Source: Ricordea florida
Lineage: Eukaryota; Cnidaria; Anthozoa; Corallimorpharia; Ricordeidae
Reading direction: 5' to 3'
Assembly (NCBI GenBank): GCA_949710005.1
Contig: OX453275.1
Coordinates: forward strand, 25,830,718-25,894,717
DNA: 64,000 bases
Every line of letters starts with the position of its first letter. The stretch's first letter is position 1. Shown here piece after piece: positions 23,587 to 35,365 of this stretch. The notes beneath the pieces were generated by a model. It saw only the letters and a program-made list of their open reading frames with translations. It was not told the origin of the DNA and searched no databases. Made by a program: the position numbers and the translations under genes.

Positions 23587-24302
23587 CGTTCGAAACTTTC
23601 CTTCCCTTCCAACGTGGCCACAACGAAGGTGACAAACAAAAAATGAATAAATTACATTTGCATTATATTTGCATTTTTAGTTATTATAATGTAAGTTCAA
23701 AATTGTTCTTGATGGGTACGGATATCTGGTGACTTTAAATAAAATGATAATAAAATGGAGAAAGCTTCTAAGACTCCTTAGTTCAAACCTTCTTTACAGT
23801 GAACGAGAAGTGATTTGTATAACACAAGCTTCCTAAAGCCACTTTACGTTTCACGATTTTTGCGATTTTCAAAAAATCGCGAAATTTAAGTCACGCGAAA
23901 ATAAGGAAGAATAAGACACACAGAAAATAACGGAGGAGTAACTCTTAGCTTGTTATGTAACCTTTTAGCACAGGCAAGATGAAGGCTGCCAAGAGCCAAC
24001 GAGTAAAATATTTTTCAAGAGAAGAGAAAATAATTTCGTATCTCTTCTTTTGGTTATGTAAAATTAAATTGTTCAATGCGACTACTCAAAAAGGCTACCC
24101 AAATATATTTTTATATAAACTTTGAATGTCTGATTTTGACGCTGAACAACAAATTTGCGGCAAGAGTCTACCGACTAAGATGATTGTTTCTCTAGCATGA
24201 TATGCTTTGTAACGTTATGGAGCAAATTAAGTGCATTTTAAGCGAAATATAAAACATTTGTAGCGATTCTGTTGTTTAGATACTCGATCGTGATTAGATC
24301 TA
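23587..24302. other. no gene seen
   Basis: AT-rich DNA; short inverted word TTTTTGCGATTTTCAAAAAATCGCG near 23857. No exon support. Confidence 0.3.
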
Positions 24303-24562
24303 GGAAACTGGGATAATCAAACAAGTTTATCAAGTAAGTTGTGCCACCATAAGTTAAAAAAGAGGGGTGCCGACGTTTCGAGTGTTAGCACTTCGTCAGA
24401 GCGAATGGGCTGACGAAGAGCTAACGCTAGAAACGTCAGCACCCTCTTTTTTACCTTATGGTGGCATAACTTACTTGATAAACTTGTTTGATTATCCCAA
24501 TTTCTTGTTTTTAAATTCCCCACCGACACAGCACCAGTTTCTTTAGAAACTACACCCACAAT
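24303..24562. mobile_element. palindromic foldback element, GTAAGTTATACCACC family
   Basis: Long inverted arms: AACTGGGATAATCAAACAAG ... GTTTCGAGTGTTAGCACTTC and its near-complement meet at a short centre (GAGCGAATGGGCTGACGAAG). An outer extension carries TTTCTTTAGAAACTACACCC. Relatives at 55.55-55.9 kb (palindromic), 4.37 kb (half) and 11.3 kb (decayed). No coding. Confidence 0.85.
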
Positions 24563-25014
24563 ACGTGGTTAGATCAGTCTAGTCTGTGGTTGAAAATCTG
24601 ATTCGTTGGCCTAGGTTCGAGATGTCACACTGTAAGTGTACAGAGTGGTAGAAAATTCAGTTATAAAAACACTATTCCGCCAGTGAAATCACAAATGTAT
24701 AACATGGTACTTATCCACTTGCTACCTCTCGCTATACCACTAAGTTCTGTGCAATAAAAAAAGATATCAGCCCTGGTATGCTCTTATCGCAGGGCCAATT
24801 TAGATTATAAATATACACCCTCTCGTGAAACCATGGAATGTAAATTACTCTGGGCTCCCTCTACTTGATATACAGGACACCTGGTATTTTCTGGTTCTTT
24901 CTGCTATATAAGGAGGTTTTATCGTGTCTGGCCTACAAATTAGGGCCCTAGCAGTTAATAAATGTAATATCCTAACCGTACTTATAAACTAAATGTTTTG
25001 TTTTTCATAATTGA
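24563..25014. other. no gene seen
   Basis: No supported exon and no recognised repeat in this stretch. Confidence 0.3.
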
Positions 25015-25141
25015 AACATGGTCGCAGTTATGCCGCATCTTGAGCAGTTGCGGAGATAAGACCTGAACAATTCAGGCTTGAACGGGATTCAAACCGATAC
25101 CAGTGATGCCAGTGCAACGCAAACTGAGCTATCAAGCCAAC
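25015..25141 (-). repeat. tRNA-derived SINE
   Basis: On the minus strand a tRNA-like head begins GGCTTGATAGCTCAG (A box) and has GGTTTGAATCCCG (B box), then TTCAAGCCTGAATTGTTCAG and a CTTATCTCCGCAACTGCTC tail. Same family as 66-190 and 36453. The acceptor stem and CCA context of a true tRNA gene are absent. Confidence 0.75.
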
Positions 25142-25210
25142 TATGACCTATGACAGCCACGATGATGAGGACCTTGAAGACACGGACAGAGAACATGGTG
25201 AGATTTTGAT

Positions 25211-25360
25211 AAGTTATTCGGATTAATGTAAGTATCTGGGGAACTGTGCAACTACCCCTCCCCTAATCCAACAAGTTATAATAAGTTGAAAACTTAGCGT
25301 TAATGTTGGGTTAGGGGAGGGGTAGGTGCACAATGCCCAGATACTTTCATTGATCCAGGT
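25211..25360. mobile_element. small foldback MITE, CTACCCCTCCCCTAA arms
   Basis: Arms GTATCTGGGGAACTGTGC...ACTACCCCTCCCCTAATCC and its near-complement around an AT-rich centre give a stem of about 40 bp. No coding. Confidence 0.8.
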
Positions 25361-25812
25361 AATTCAACATCCCATTGTCACTTTGGAAAATGATTAAATA
25401 AAAAACACAAATAGTAGCAAGAATTAAGTGCAGATTCGAAATAAACCAACTGTGTGTCACTGAATTTTGGAGAAAATCTCGCAGTGTCCACTGTACGTAT
25501 TGCCAATTCAAATAAAACATAGCTGGGGTACCGGCAAAATTAAAATTCTAGTCCACGTGCGAGCACGTGGATTGGTTTTGTTCCTTCTACTAAGACCATG
25601 TGCCTACCCACTGTGTTTTCGTCATAAACGTACACGACACAACTTCCTTTCCGAGTGCATATTACCAAATGAATGATGTTGCAAAATCTCTTATGTAACA
25701 CCAACGCGATATTAGATTGGAGACATGATTGCAGTTGGCCTGCCACATGACCACTGGGAAACGCCTGCTAGTGCTGCAGACCGTTAGCGCTATGATGGTA
25801 TGTTTAATATTA
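25361..25812. other. no gene seen
   Basis: CACGTGCGAGCACGTGG near 25555 is a compact palindrome-like word. No exon supported. Confidence 0.3.
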
Positions 25813-26108
25813 GGGACGGACCATTATAAAAGTGATGGGGGGAGGGGTGGGGAATTTTCAGCTTGCACGAATCTTTTTTTTCGCTCACTGCTTTTGCAGG
25901 AATTTTTTTTTTCAGGTGAACCTCTCTGAACGAATTTTTTTTACTACGTGTGAAAAAGTCACAATTGGACCTTCCTTCTGCATGAATTTTTTTTTTTTTA
26001 CCTTCTTCTTTGCATGAATTTTTTTTTTTGGCATTTTGCCTTGCATGAATTTTTTTTTTGTTTTTTCCCCACCCCCCCTCCCCTATCACTTTTCTAATGG
26101 TCCGTCCC
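25813..26108 (-). mobile_element. MITE with GGGACGGACCATTA inverted ends, TTA duplication
   Basis: Same family as 1590-1855 but inverted. TTA occurs immediately before (25810-25812) and after (26109-26111), matching the 3-bp TWA target of PIF/Harbinger elements. Interior of poly-T/GAATTT words; no transposase. Confidence 0.85.
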
Positions 26109-26179
26109 TTAACGTACAAAGTTATCAGGATGTATCACAAGTCTTGCTGACGTCAACTTTCATATTGTGGCCTTTATGT

Positions 26180-26270
26180 ACCTGCGGTTTCGGTATTCGG
26201 GAAAAAATCCGATGTGGTTTGCGGTTTTTTGGCGTATTTCTGTGCGGTTTGCGGTTTTCGGACCCCCCTT
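26180..26270. repeat. TGCGGTTTGCGGTTTTT-type short repeat
   Basis: Tandem drift of TGCGGTTT-containing words with a TTTTTGGCG spacer. A similar word appears near 53890. Confidence 0.5.
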
Positions 26271-26282
26271 ACGCCCCGCTCT

Positions 26283-26706
26283 TTCTCATGTACCACGGGC
26301 CATTTGGAGGCTTTGAAATTCGCCAAAATTGGCCTTCTTTCTCAAAGCCGTAAAAGCTACCTTTTTGCTCGCTCAAATAGTCACGTAAAGTTTTGAAATA
26401 AAATGATTTTTTTTGTAGAATTGTGAAGTATAAGGATGGATTTTGATGGTGTAAAAAGATGGTTGTAATACGATAAACGGTTATTCGTCACGACCGCCTT
26501 TAAAACTTCTATATTTCACCGGTTTTTTGCGGCCTAAATCCGCCAAATCCAACTTTTCGTAATTTCTCGCAAAATAAAAGGCGCTGGGACTTTTCAGTTA
26601 TGTTTTCGAAAACAACTCACCAAAGGGGTTCTTTGGATAAAATAAAAAGAATTTCGAATTTTCCTAACTGACGTCGCATTCTCGAGATTTACGGACAGGC
26701 GCTCTT
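26283..26706 (-). repeat. dispersed ~400-bp repeat, copy B
   Basis: Reverse-complement match to 9598-9995 over its whole length, with a few indels (for example an added AAAAGCTAC-type stretch). Ends in GAGCGCCTGTCCGTAAATCT on the minus strand. About 200 bases further is GGAGCCCCGC, similar to the palindromic end at 8286. Confidence 0.85.
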
Positions 26707-27021
26707 AATAATTTTACGATTTCATTTAATATACTCCATGACTTTTTAGGGAGAAAGACCGTACTAATGGCAGGTGAAAGTTAAGACAAAAATCATAGTG
26801 AGTTAACCGACCTCGACACTAGACTATAGTTAAAAACGTTTGTGAATTCCTTCGCAATATTTTAGAATGCTTTTACAGTTTAAAGTGAAATGAAAGTACT
26901 AAACGGGAGCCCCGCTTTTAGGCTTGGCTAAATCTATATATTAATAATAATAACCTTTGAGTGTCAACTGCCTCCAGCACTGACGCACTAATTGGGGACA
27001 CTGTAAAGCACAAATAAAAGT

Positions 27022-27745
27022 TTGCTGCCGAATTATCAAAATTTCCTAACGTGGCAGCAACTGTGATTGTGTGTCGTCTTACAAGATAGAAAATGCTGAT
27101 ATATCGCACAAAAACAAAGTTATTGGGACAAGGACAAGAAAAATGCCTGACACAAGTTTTTTGTGGTCATAATTTTGTTAGTTGAAGCGTCCAAGTAAAT
27201 CACGCACGTTGCTTTATAATGGTTAAAATAAAATTGCAGAGATCCCTCGAAATAAAGGACAGCCATGCACCCAAAAACAAGTTGAACGAACCATGTTGCG
27301 AGTACGAGGCAAAGCATTGATTTTCGAGTGAAGATTGAGGTGTACTTGGTTGGCTTGACAACGCAAAAATATCTGTTAACGGCAGTCAGAGCCATGAGAT
27401 ACAACGACACTGCAGCTAATGCGTATGAGAGAATGGCTTGAAAGTTGCACAGGCTTTCAGAGACGATCCACCTTCCTTTGAAAAGAGAAGCAGCCACGAA
27501 AGGAGAAACGAGACTGCACATTAGCACGTCTGATACAGCGAGACCAAACACGGCGATATTGGTGGATTGACGACGAAGCGTCGTGTTCCTGTACACTGCC
27601 ACACAAACGAGAACATTACCGACCAAACCAACAACACTTAGGAGGAAAAAAAGGACTTGATTCCAAAGCTATTTACATTGTTCCTCTCGAGGCAAAGTTT
27701 CTCTTCATAAAGGCATCAAAACGCTAGATGAAGGTCAAATTTTGC
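27022..27745 (-). pseudogene. truncated class A GPCR pseudogene
   Basis: Reads on the minus strand as a close copy of the intact receptor gene at 52628, including GNVLVCVAVYRNTTLRRQS, LAVSDVLMCS and AVNRYFCVVKP. It is broken in several ways: the start codon is lost, an early CAA is TAA (about 27670), a T7 run (27646-27652) has one base more than the intact gene, and two one-base losses lie in and after TM5 (about 27158 and 27125). Similarity stops near 27022, before TM6, so the CWxP and NPxxY-region motifs are absent. Short ORFs at 27120-27626 and 26918-27109 are pieces of it. No function expected. Confidence 0.9.
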
Positions 27746-29077
27746 AAGGTTGTTTTCAAGTCTTACTTGCTACTAACTTAACAATTTTTGTAGCTTGAAT
27801 TCTTTTTTCGCAAATTATATCACCCCTTGAACACTAAAAAAACGCACAAGACTTAGAATGTTTTGAACCCGGCGGATTCTGGAAATTTACAAAATAGCTG
27901 CATAGATGAATTAAGTTCCACGTAACATAAATTACTCTAATTTAGTCTCACAAAGGGGGGGGAGGTCACGGGCACCCCAGCCCCCCCCCCTAGCTACGCC
28001 CCTGAATTAAAGATCCTCGCGGTTATGTGAGCAACTTTTTATATGAAATTCTCATTTATTTACATTCGTTACGTAAGGCTTGTACGCATATGTTTCTGGT
28101 TGATAAGTATATTATCAACTACGCAAGAGGTCTTCTGTTAGTTACAGATACTGTAAACGAGACTGATTTTCGTGAGGTGTCTTAAAATAACCCCCGAGTC
28201 GCTAGACAGCTTTTAAAATTCAAAACCAGTGGTCTTTCAAGCGCATTTTGCTTATCGCATAACTGACAGGAAATTGCAAGCAAAATATCGCGAAATGTGT
28301 CCCCCAGTCACATGATAGACAGGTAAACCCTGATTTCGCAAATGGGACTTTTCCTATAGTCCTAACTGGTCCTCATTTCCTCAGTCTTGAGTGCAAAGAG
28401 CAAATGAAAAAACATAAGAAATTAATTAAAAAATAAATCAAAAGCGGAGACTGATTAAACTACTTTTCCATTGTGGTGAAACTTTAGGTTGGATTGTCGC
28501 ACCAATAATCAATTTGTCATAAAACCTGAAAATGACGAATTGGAAAAAGGTGCAACAATAATTGCTTTTAAAGGAAAAGTGCACATGGCAACCAGGTGGA
28601 CAATGAGACAGTTTGCTACACTGGGTGAAGTAAAATGAAACGCGTGACAATTAATATCTCAATATGAGGATGGCAACTTACAGCGCAGCTGTTCAAAGAT
28701 GACAGCCTTCAAAGGAAAGATATTTCCAACAAGCAAACAGCATATCACAGTTAAGAGGCTTGAATGAGCGTACGTTATTGGCTGACAGCACGTTTGAAGG
28801 AACTAACATGCCAAGTTTAAAAATAATGAAAAAAATAAATAATTAAATGCCCCGTGATATCTGTTCCCCAGAGCATTTAATCAAACCTGACAACGTCGAT
28901 TAGTTCTGGGCTTTATAACTTACTTTTGTGCAAAATAAAACGAACGTTTCTTGAACAGAGGAAAAGAGAGTCAGGGCTTCTGATTACAGAAAAAAAAAGA
29001 TCGTCCCAAACTTCGCTTTTTTCCGCCTCTTTGGTTCCTTGTTTAGGCACAGAGAAACCAAACTACAGATAAACACA
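27746..29077. other. intergenic; fragment of a CAGGGGCGTAGCTA-type element near 27950-28004
   Basis: TAGCTACGCCCCTG at 27991-28004 with a long G tract and C tract upstream matches one end of the element at 59403. Otherwise nothing supported between the two GPCR copies. Confidence 0.45.
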
Positions 29078-30083
29078 ATGATAAGCCTGAAAAACTCGAC
29101 TGAGTGCGTTTACGTCGGCGGCGACAATTACGAACCTCGCATGATGAGAAAACTTGCTTGCCGAGGAATCAGGCAGAGAGCTTTGGAATCAAGTCCTTTT
29201 CTCCTTCTAACCGTTGTTGGATTGGTCGGCAATGTTCTCGTTTGTGCGGCAGTGTACAGAAACAAGCACCTTCGACGTCAACCGACGAATATCGCAGTGA
29301 TTGGTCTCGCTGTATCAGATGTGTTGATGTGTGGCCTCGGTTCTCCTATCGTAGCTACTGTTCTCATCGAAAAAAAAGTGGAACCTCTCTGTCAGTATGT
29401 GCAGATTTCACGCAATTCTTCTGTACGCATTAGCTGCAGTATCGTTGTATCTTATGGCACTGATTGCCGTTAACAGGTATTTTTGCGTTGTCAAGCCAAC
29501 CAAGTACACTTTAATTTTCACTCGTAGATCAATGCTATGCTTTGTACTGATAGTATGGATAATTGTTTTTGGGTGCATGGCTGTTCTTTATTTAGAAGGA
29601 TCGCTTCAAGTCTACTTTCACCCTTTCAAGGCAACTTGTGCGCTATACTTAACAGACGCGGACACTACTGCAATGTTCGTTAAGAATCAAGTGTGTGGTG
29701 TTTTACTCGCTGTATTGCCAATAGTCGTGCTCGTAATATTTTACGTATGTATTTTTCGACATGTAAGACATCATAGAATTGCAGTTGCTGCCACGTTAGG
29801 GAATCCTGATCAACTGTCATCAAACGCGTCTTCTAGAGCCTCTGAACTGAAGATGACAAAAACAATGTTCGCCATCGTGTTTGCTTTCTTGCTCTGCTGG
29901 CTGCCTGTCGTAGTCATCGACATTTCTGTAAATGCTCACGGAGATTGGCGTTTGATCAACCGATCGGTGGCTCTGATGTGCACATTTTTGGGAGTTGCCA
30001 GCAGCGTTGCCAATCCATGGATCATTTCCGCAATGAACCGATGCTTTCGAAATGAGATTAAATCCATCCTGCGCTGCCAATAA
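29078..30083 (+). pseudogene. class A GPCR gene with one frameshift
   Basis: Single-exon rhodopsin-family receptor. The ATG at 29078 opens an N-terminus with an NST glycosylation site, then GNVLVCAAVYRN (TM1), LAVSDVLMC (TM2), AVNRYFCVVKP (NRY in place of DRY), CWLPVVVID (TM6) and NPWIISAMN (TM7). The only disruption is in the A8 run at 29370-29377: upstream and downstream halves are in different frames and one extra A explains it, since the spacing to the tryptophan of ECL1 then equals the intact paralogues. Everything after it is open to TAA at 30083. Either a very young pseudogene or a homopolymer error. TM7 has no lysine at 7.43, so not an opsin. Confidence 0.85.
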
Positions 30084-30610
30084 AAAGGGCGTGGATGCCT
30101 TATATTCGATCGTGCCTCTTGAGGAACCTTCGGCGGCATAAAAGACAAGCTTTCCTCACAGCCTCGAAGATCGTAAGCCATTCCCCATAAAATTAGATGC
30201 TAGAGGTCGCAAAATATAACGAAGGCTTTACTTCGCGGCCTTCAGGTAGGGTGCTGTTTCAGTCTATATCTAATACTGTCTCTTAAGTGCACTTCGGTGA
30301 CATGTCGAGCCAGCTTTCATCCCTGCTTTCATCTTAAAAATTATGAGCGGCTTTCCAGCTTTCCGGGAAATTGCAGGGTAAATGTTGCAAAATATGCGAA
30401 CAACAGGAGGTCGCAATGATCCTGATTCCGTGCAATAAAGCACCATATGGAAAGCCCTAATACTGTATAAACAAATAATGAGACTTTAAAACCGACGTAA
30501 TTCATTGACCTGCATTAATAAGACCTGTGATAAAATTCGAATTTTTACATTTACACGATCGTTATGCGACGGGGCGAAAAAGTCGTTCGTTCTGTTCCTG
30601 AGTAACTGAC
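30084..30610. other. no gene seen
   Basis: 3' flank of the frameshifted receptor; no further exon or repeat recognised. Confidence 0.3.
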
Positions 30611-30770
30611 GGCTTGTTTAGCTCAGCTGGTAAAGCATCGCACCAGCCTGATTCGCGAGGTTTCGGGGCTCGAATTCCATTCCTGGCTGCTATTTCTTTC
30701 AGGCTTAATCGCGATTGATAAAAATTACGTAGGTTCTGAGTGGGTCAAATGTTCATTTTCATATCTGAAA
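30611..30770 (+). repeat. tRNA-derived SINE
   Basis: GGCTTGTTTAGCTCAGCTGG (A box) and GGGGCTCGAATTCCA (B box) head, then TTTCAGGCTTAATCGCGA. A decayed member of the family at 25.0 and 36.5 kb. Confidence 0.65.
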
Positions 30771-31686
30771 GTACCGTTCCATTCGGCAAACTCCGAAATT
30801 CCGAAATCTGTTGAATAGTATAAGCGCCTGTAGTGTTCTGTGCGTTGTGTAGGCTATGAGGTCACATGCAGAGTAAACAGTAAGGCAAGTCACGCAGCTG
30901 TGCTTAATGTTATGCTTTATGAAAACACTAGTGATTAAAAGACCTTGTAATAACGACTAACCAGTTCTAGCGAAATGTTTAAAGCGCGTTGAAAGTAAAG
31001 GAAATAAGTTAACTATCGCACAAGTCTTGGGTGGAAAAATTTCAAACGATTCCACACACTTTTTGCAAATTTTGCACTTTCAATATTTAGGGGTAATATC
31101 TTTGTAGCTTCATCATGCCGGAGACTAAAACGCGTGTGCTAATGAGTCAATTTTTGTAAAGAAAGGTCCACGTTCAGACCTTGTGCGCAAATGGCCGCCT
31201 ATTATTTCACTCGATTAGAGAACACGAGAGATGAAAGCCATTTTTCATTTTCCGCAAGACGTTAAGGGCGCATAAGTGTTGGTAAAGAAACAAAAGTAGG
31301 CAAGTAAGAACACTTGAACACCGTCAAGGACAAAACCAGTTCAACTGGTATGGACAATTATTGGAATTTACGTTTTGATGAGAAAAGCTGAACTTCCTTC
31401 AAAACAAAACCCAATTCTCGCCAAAAGGCTAGCTGCGAGTTGTTCTTATTCAAAAAATTAAAAAAAAATGTATTTAGACATGGCGCTTCTCGCTTCATCA
31501 CTTGCCTGGTGATAGGTTAAAATGAATATGTGTTGTTGACATTTATGCATTTTTACTGACCGAGAGGTAGTCGACAAGGTAGCATCATGAGATTTTTCAT
31601 AATATATGTCCAAAGAAAAATCGCCATGCGGTCATTTATCCTAATATCTACAACACAAACTCTTGGGAGAAAGACGTTATTTTTCA
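30771..31686. other. no gene seen
   Basis: No supported exon; would be the 3' flank of the minus-strand gene ending at 31687. Confidence 0.3.
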
Positions 31687-31988
31687 CTACGCCTTCGTTT
31701 CGTAGAAAACTTCATAGTCGCTGACTACAAATTGAACGCTACCGGTGTAAAAGGGGCATTCTTCTAATAGAGAACATCCAGGGGGCGGAGAGAATGCTTC
31801 GCAAAATTTTTTTTGGCTTGAGGCCATGTGTCCAATAATCATGTCATTGAAGAAGGCAGGTCCACATGGCGGGCAACTCAAAACAGATTGACAACCTGCC
31901 TTCGCGTTCAGTTTCAATGGACAATATCCCTTGATGTTGTATAGCGAATAGAGGAACGCCATGTCATCAGAAAAGCCTTGGCATTCTT
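31687..31988 (-). CDS. terminal exon of a Cys-rich (probably secreted) protein
   Basis: A strong minus-strand acceptor (TATTCCCTTTTTCGCAG) opens 99 codons ending in TAG. The exon starts with two bases completing an upstream codon. The product piece has ten cysteines in pairs such as SVLSCPPCGPAFFND and PPPGCSLLEECPFYTGS, and no transmembrane segment. The Cys spacing suggests a disulfide-bonded extracellular domain, but I cannot name the family. The ATG inside (31962) is probably not the start, since the frame is open back to the acceptor. No upstream exon could be supported. Confidence 0.5.
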
Positions 31989-33190
31989 CTGCGAAAAAGG
32001 GAATAGACCGCCGTTTAACTGATAGTTAGTAGAAAGGAGTCTTATTCTTAAGGGACAAGGAATGTATTTTGTATCCCTATTCCCTCCAGTATCAATTCAA
32101 TATTAAACTTTAAATGATGCGCCAGGAACAAGCGCAGTGACGTGTTTGGGATAACTAGTTTTATTATATAAAACTGAGTGGTATAAGGAGTGGTAGCAAA
32201 TTCATTTGATAAAAATGATATCAAACATGTGTTGATATAAATGACATGTGTTGATATAAATGACATGTGTTGATATAAATGATATCCGCGATAACGGTCG
32301 CGGTTGAGTCATTATCGATTTGCTACCTCCTGTACCAGTATACCAATAAATTTAATAAAATAAAAGAAAAATAACATGGTCACTTGGAGATAAGAAAATT
32401 TCTCTTCTCAAGTTGAAAAACATTTCAATCTTTCGCTGCGCTCACTCATGAAATATTTTTGTTTTTGTACCTCCGCCTGGCCATGTAATATCCTCTATAT
32501 CTGAAAAAACACGATTTGTTTCTGCATCTAAGGAAAAATGTGTTAAATATTTCCAAAGCCAAGCTCGTTTAATTTTCTTTGAGGCGTTTCATATCTGATG
32601 AGAATCTGTCTCTCGTGTTTGATATGTTCCATCAAACGCTTAATAAGTGTTTCATCCTATATTACAAAATAAGAGATAGTACGCGGGCTGTCATTGTTTT
32701 GCAGGTGTGTTTATATCAGCCTGTAAAAACATGGTTTCGAAATCTCCTTCTCAAACCCCATTAATGCAAGAGGAAGACGAAGGAAATCAGGCAGCGTGAC
32801 GTGTTTGGATATCTGATGAAACGCGGTTCGTTTTTGCATCCCTAATTTCTCCTTCTAAATCATTTCGTTCGAGAAGCTATATCAAACCCTCGATGCATGT
32901 GTTTCTTCACATACCAAAAACCTCGAATTTCGCTACAAATATTCCGCCGCGCGTAGTATTTTCAGCTCTCCTCTCAAGCAACCGTCGACATAATTTGAGA
33001 TTATACCTACTGTGTTTGAACAGGATTATACAAAGTTCAGTGCGCTAATAATAGCTTCAGCCTCTTATTTGTCCGATCTGCTCTTGCATTCTCCAAAACA
33101 CACTTGGGTTGTTGTAAGCCTGTTTGAACACAGTAGATGAGGTCGTCCTTGATCAAAAAGCAAGAAAGCTAGAAATGCAGAAAGCACATG
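31989..33190. other. no further exon supported; short tandem repeat
   Basis: A 19-bp unit, CATGTGTTGATATAAATGA, is repeated three times at 32225-32281. The stretch around 32370-32490 (AACATGGTCACTTGGAGA ... CTGGCCATGTAATATCC) looks like a dispersed element. Upstream exons of the Cys-rich gene are expected on the minus strand but were not found. Confidence 0.4.
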
Positions 33191-33191
33191 T

Positions 33192-33490
33192 CGACCGGTT
33201 AGCTCAGTTGGTAGAGCACTGGACTATCGTGCGGGAGGTTGCAGCTTCAAACCTCGGCCGGACCAACACTCAGGGTCTTTAAAAAATTAAGGAGAAATTT
33301 CTGCCTTTGTAGTGACATCCACAAACGGTTAGACTTTTTCTAGTCTTCTCGGATAAGGACGATAAACCGTAGGTCCCGTCTCAAAACACTAATTCCTAAT
33401 AATCTGGGGGACGTCAAAGAACCCACACACTGTTCAAAAACAGTAAGGGACGTAGTTCCCGATATGGTGGTCTATCTCTACCTCTGGTTT
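33192..33490 (+). repeat. full-length tRNA-derived SINE with conserved central domain
   Basis: Head GACCGGTTAGCTCAGTTGG (A box) with GGTTGCAGCTTCAAACC (B-box region) is a tRNA-like sequence with mismatched stems. It is followed by a central domain TTCTCGGATAAGGACGATAA and ACCGTAGGTCCCGTCT, then GAACCCACACACTGTTC. The central domain recurs at 61597-61770. Pol III would transcribe it; mobilised in trans by a LINE. Confidence 0.85.
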
Positions 33491-33759
33491 CATCTTTCAT
33501 TTCATGCATGGGTTGGGTGGGTGGGTAAGATCATACCTAGACTGATAGCGGCAGCCAGAGGCGCCTGTACATGCTGACGTCCGATCTCACTCAATAGAAG
33601 TGTAAAGCGCCTTTGAACGCATTCATATGAAAAAGTACACAATATAAATTCATTATCACTATCATTATGTATAGCAGAGTATCTTTGTCAAAACCCAAAG
33701 TGCTTTATAGGTAACTTACCCAAGAGATTTAGAGAGATAAATAAACAGTGATAGAAGGG

Positions 33760-34010
33760 ATAAAACCCTATTGCTATTCCAAAATCAGTCAAATCCGAAA
33801 AAATCAAAATCAGATCAAAATCCGTCAAAATCTTAAAAAATGGGACCAAAACCCAAAAAATCAGATCAAAATCTGACAAAATGAGACCAGACAAAAGTCC
33901 AACAACTACCAACAAAATCTAACAAAATCATACCAAACCATGCAGAGCAAAATCAAAATAGACCAAAATCAAAATAGACCAAAATCAAAATCCATCAGAC
34001 CTTCCCTTGT
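33760..34010 (+). repeat. degenerate (CAAAATCAGA)n low-complexity tract
   Basis: Drifting repeats of AAAATCAGATCAAAATC and ACCAAAATCAAAATAG. An ORF on the opposite strand is a by-product. Confidence 0.7.
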
Positions 34011-34239
34011 AAACCATCTACCCAAATTTTTCGACTTATTTCCGTAGAATATCTAGCGATGGCATGTAAATATTCCACCATTTCTGTTGTCGCAACCATC
34101 GATTAATCCAACCAATATGATATTGGTGTAATCGTAACACATCATCAAAAGCCATTAAAAAATCGACTAGCGTCTCAATTTCAGATGTCAAGTACAGTAA
34201 GCGAAAACTTGGAACCAAATAGATATGCACGTATTCCCC

Positions 34240-34900
34240 ATGTTTTGAAGGCGGAATCGACTCTCCTAGAATCACAATGAATCCATGCACTGCCAATCCG
34301 GGTGCAACTTTGGAAGTGCACATTCCACAACTTAACGAGGATATGGTAATAGTACCCCACAGTGTATTTCTGATATTTAATTTAACCGTATCAGGTCACG
34401 CTAATAATACCGTAGTTAATAGTGTTGGTAGAAATATCGTTAAGTGACTCAGAGTACGTTTTGCGGGTGAGCTGGTACAAGACATCCAAAGATACGAGTT
34501 ATTTATAACGTATAACGATCTTTTCTTAACCGCTGAACAACGGCATGATCGATTACGACTAGGCATATCTAACGAAAATATCAGAAGACTCCGCACTAGC
34601 GCTGGTGATCAGGATAAATCCAAACGTAAGGACATGCTGCTTTCAGCTATTCATAATCTAAAGTACTGCATTCCACTAGATCAGCCAGTCCTGGATGATG
34701 GTGGAGTATTTTCCCAAAAGCTCTCCAACACTGGCACTGGTAAATGATACTGTTTGCTACACACACGCTGATAAACCACCCAATTATCAATTAACAAATC
34801 TTTAATTAAAATACTAGTGATTATCTGGCTGGTGGTATTCATATTACCCTCGATAACTCGAGCCATGTCTGTCAATGTGTGAGAAGTCAAAACAAACAGT
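34240..34900 (+). pseudogene. decayed Polinton/adintovirus-like structural protein gene
   Basis: A plus-strand frame from about 34240 (first ATG 34277) to TGA at 34745-34747, with one internal TGA at 34445-34447. It carries motifs that I associate with a structural protein common in cnidarian Maverick/Polinton and adintovirus-like elements: EDMVIVPHSVF, NTVVNSVGRNIV, RFAGELVQDI and YNDLFLTAEQR. From 34750 to 34900 residual similarity continues in another frame, with several stops (for example THADKPPNYQLTNL). A broken fossil with no neighbouring element genes (no polymerase B, integrase, ATPase or protease seen). Family naming is from memory of recognition, not a search. Confidence 0.55.
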
Positions 34901-34913
34901 GTTCTATAGCCCA

Positions 34914-35136
34914 GGGTCGGGTTGCTCGAAGCAGGGTTAAGGTTAGCCAGGGTTAGTGCAAAATTTAAATGCAGATATGAGAGCTAAAAAAGCACATTCA
35001 GTATGATTCTTTTTTGAATACAATTTGATGATGGTATGCTCTGAAAAAAAAAATTGAGAAAGTTATTGGAGAAAAGAAATCCGGGTTAAAATTCAACCCC
35101 AATTTAGCGCTAATCGGCCTTAGAACAACCGGCCCC
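34914..35136 (+). mobile_element. MITE, GGTCGGTTGTTC/GAACAACCGGCCCC ends, copy A
   Basis: Ends GGTCGGGTTGCTCGAAGCAG and AGAACAACCGGCCCC are inverted, with GCAGGGTTAAGGTTAGCC near the left. Copy B is at 57124-57317 in inverse orientation. No coding. Confidence 0.75.
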
Positions 35137-35365
35137 AAAACATTGGGTCTACTTTGAAGCAGCCTTGTAAGATCTCTTTTTTTTTTTGCCTTACCCAAAA
35201 CGTATCAGTCCAGTTCAAGTTTCGCTGCTGACGATGCACTTTGCTTTGTATCTTCATTCACTGCTTCTCAACTTCCAATAACTCGAGTTATCAACCGGGA
35301 GTTAACTGTGCTAAAAAATAATCGATAAAGTGAACAATTTGTTTAAAATGGATATTTACAGTTCC

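Noticed and set aside
34036..34323. 95-codon minus-strand ORF
   Set aside because: Overlaps the better-supported plus-strand virus-like frame; no motif of its own.
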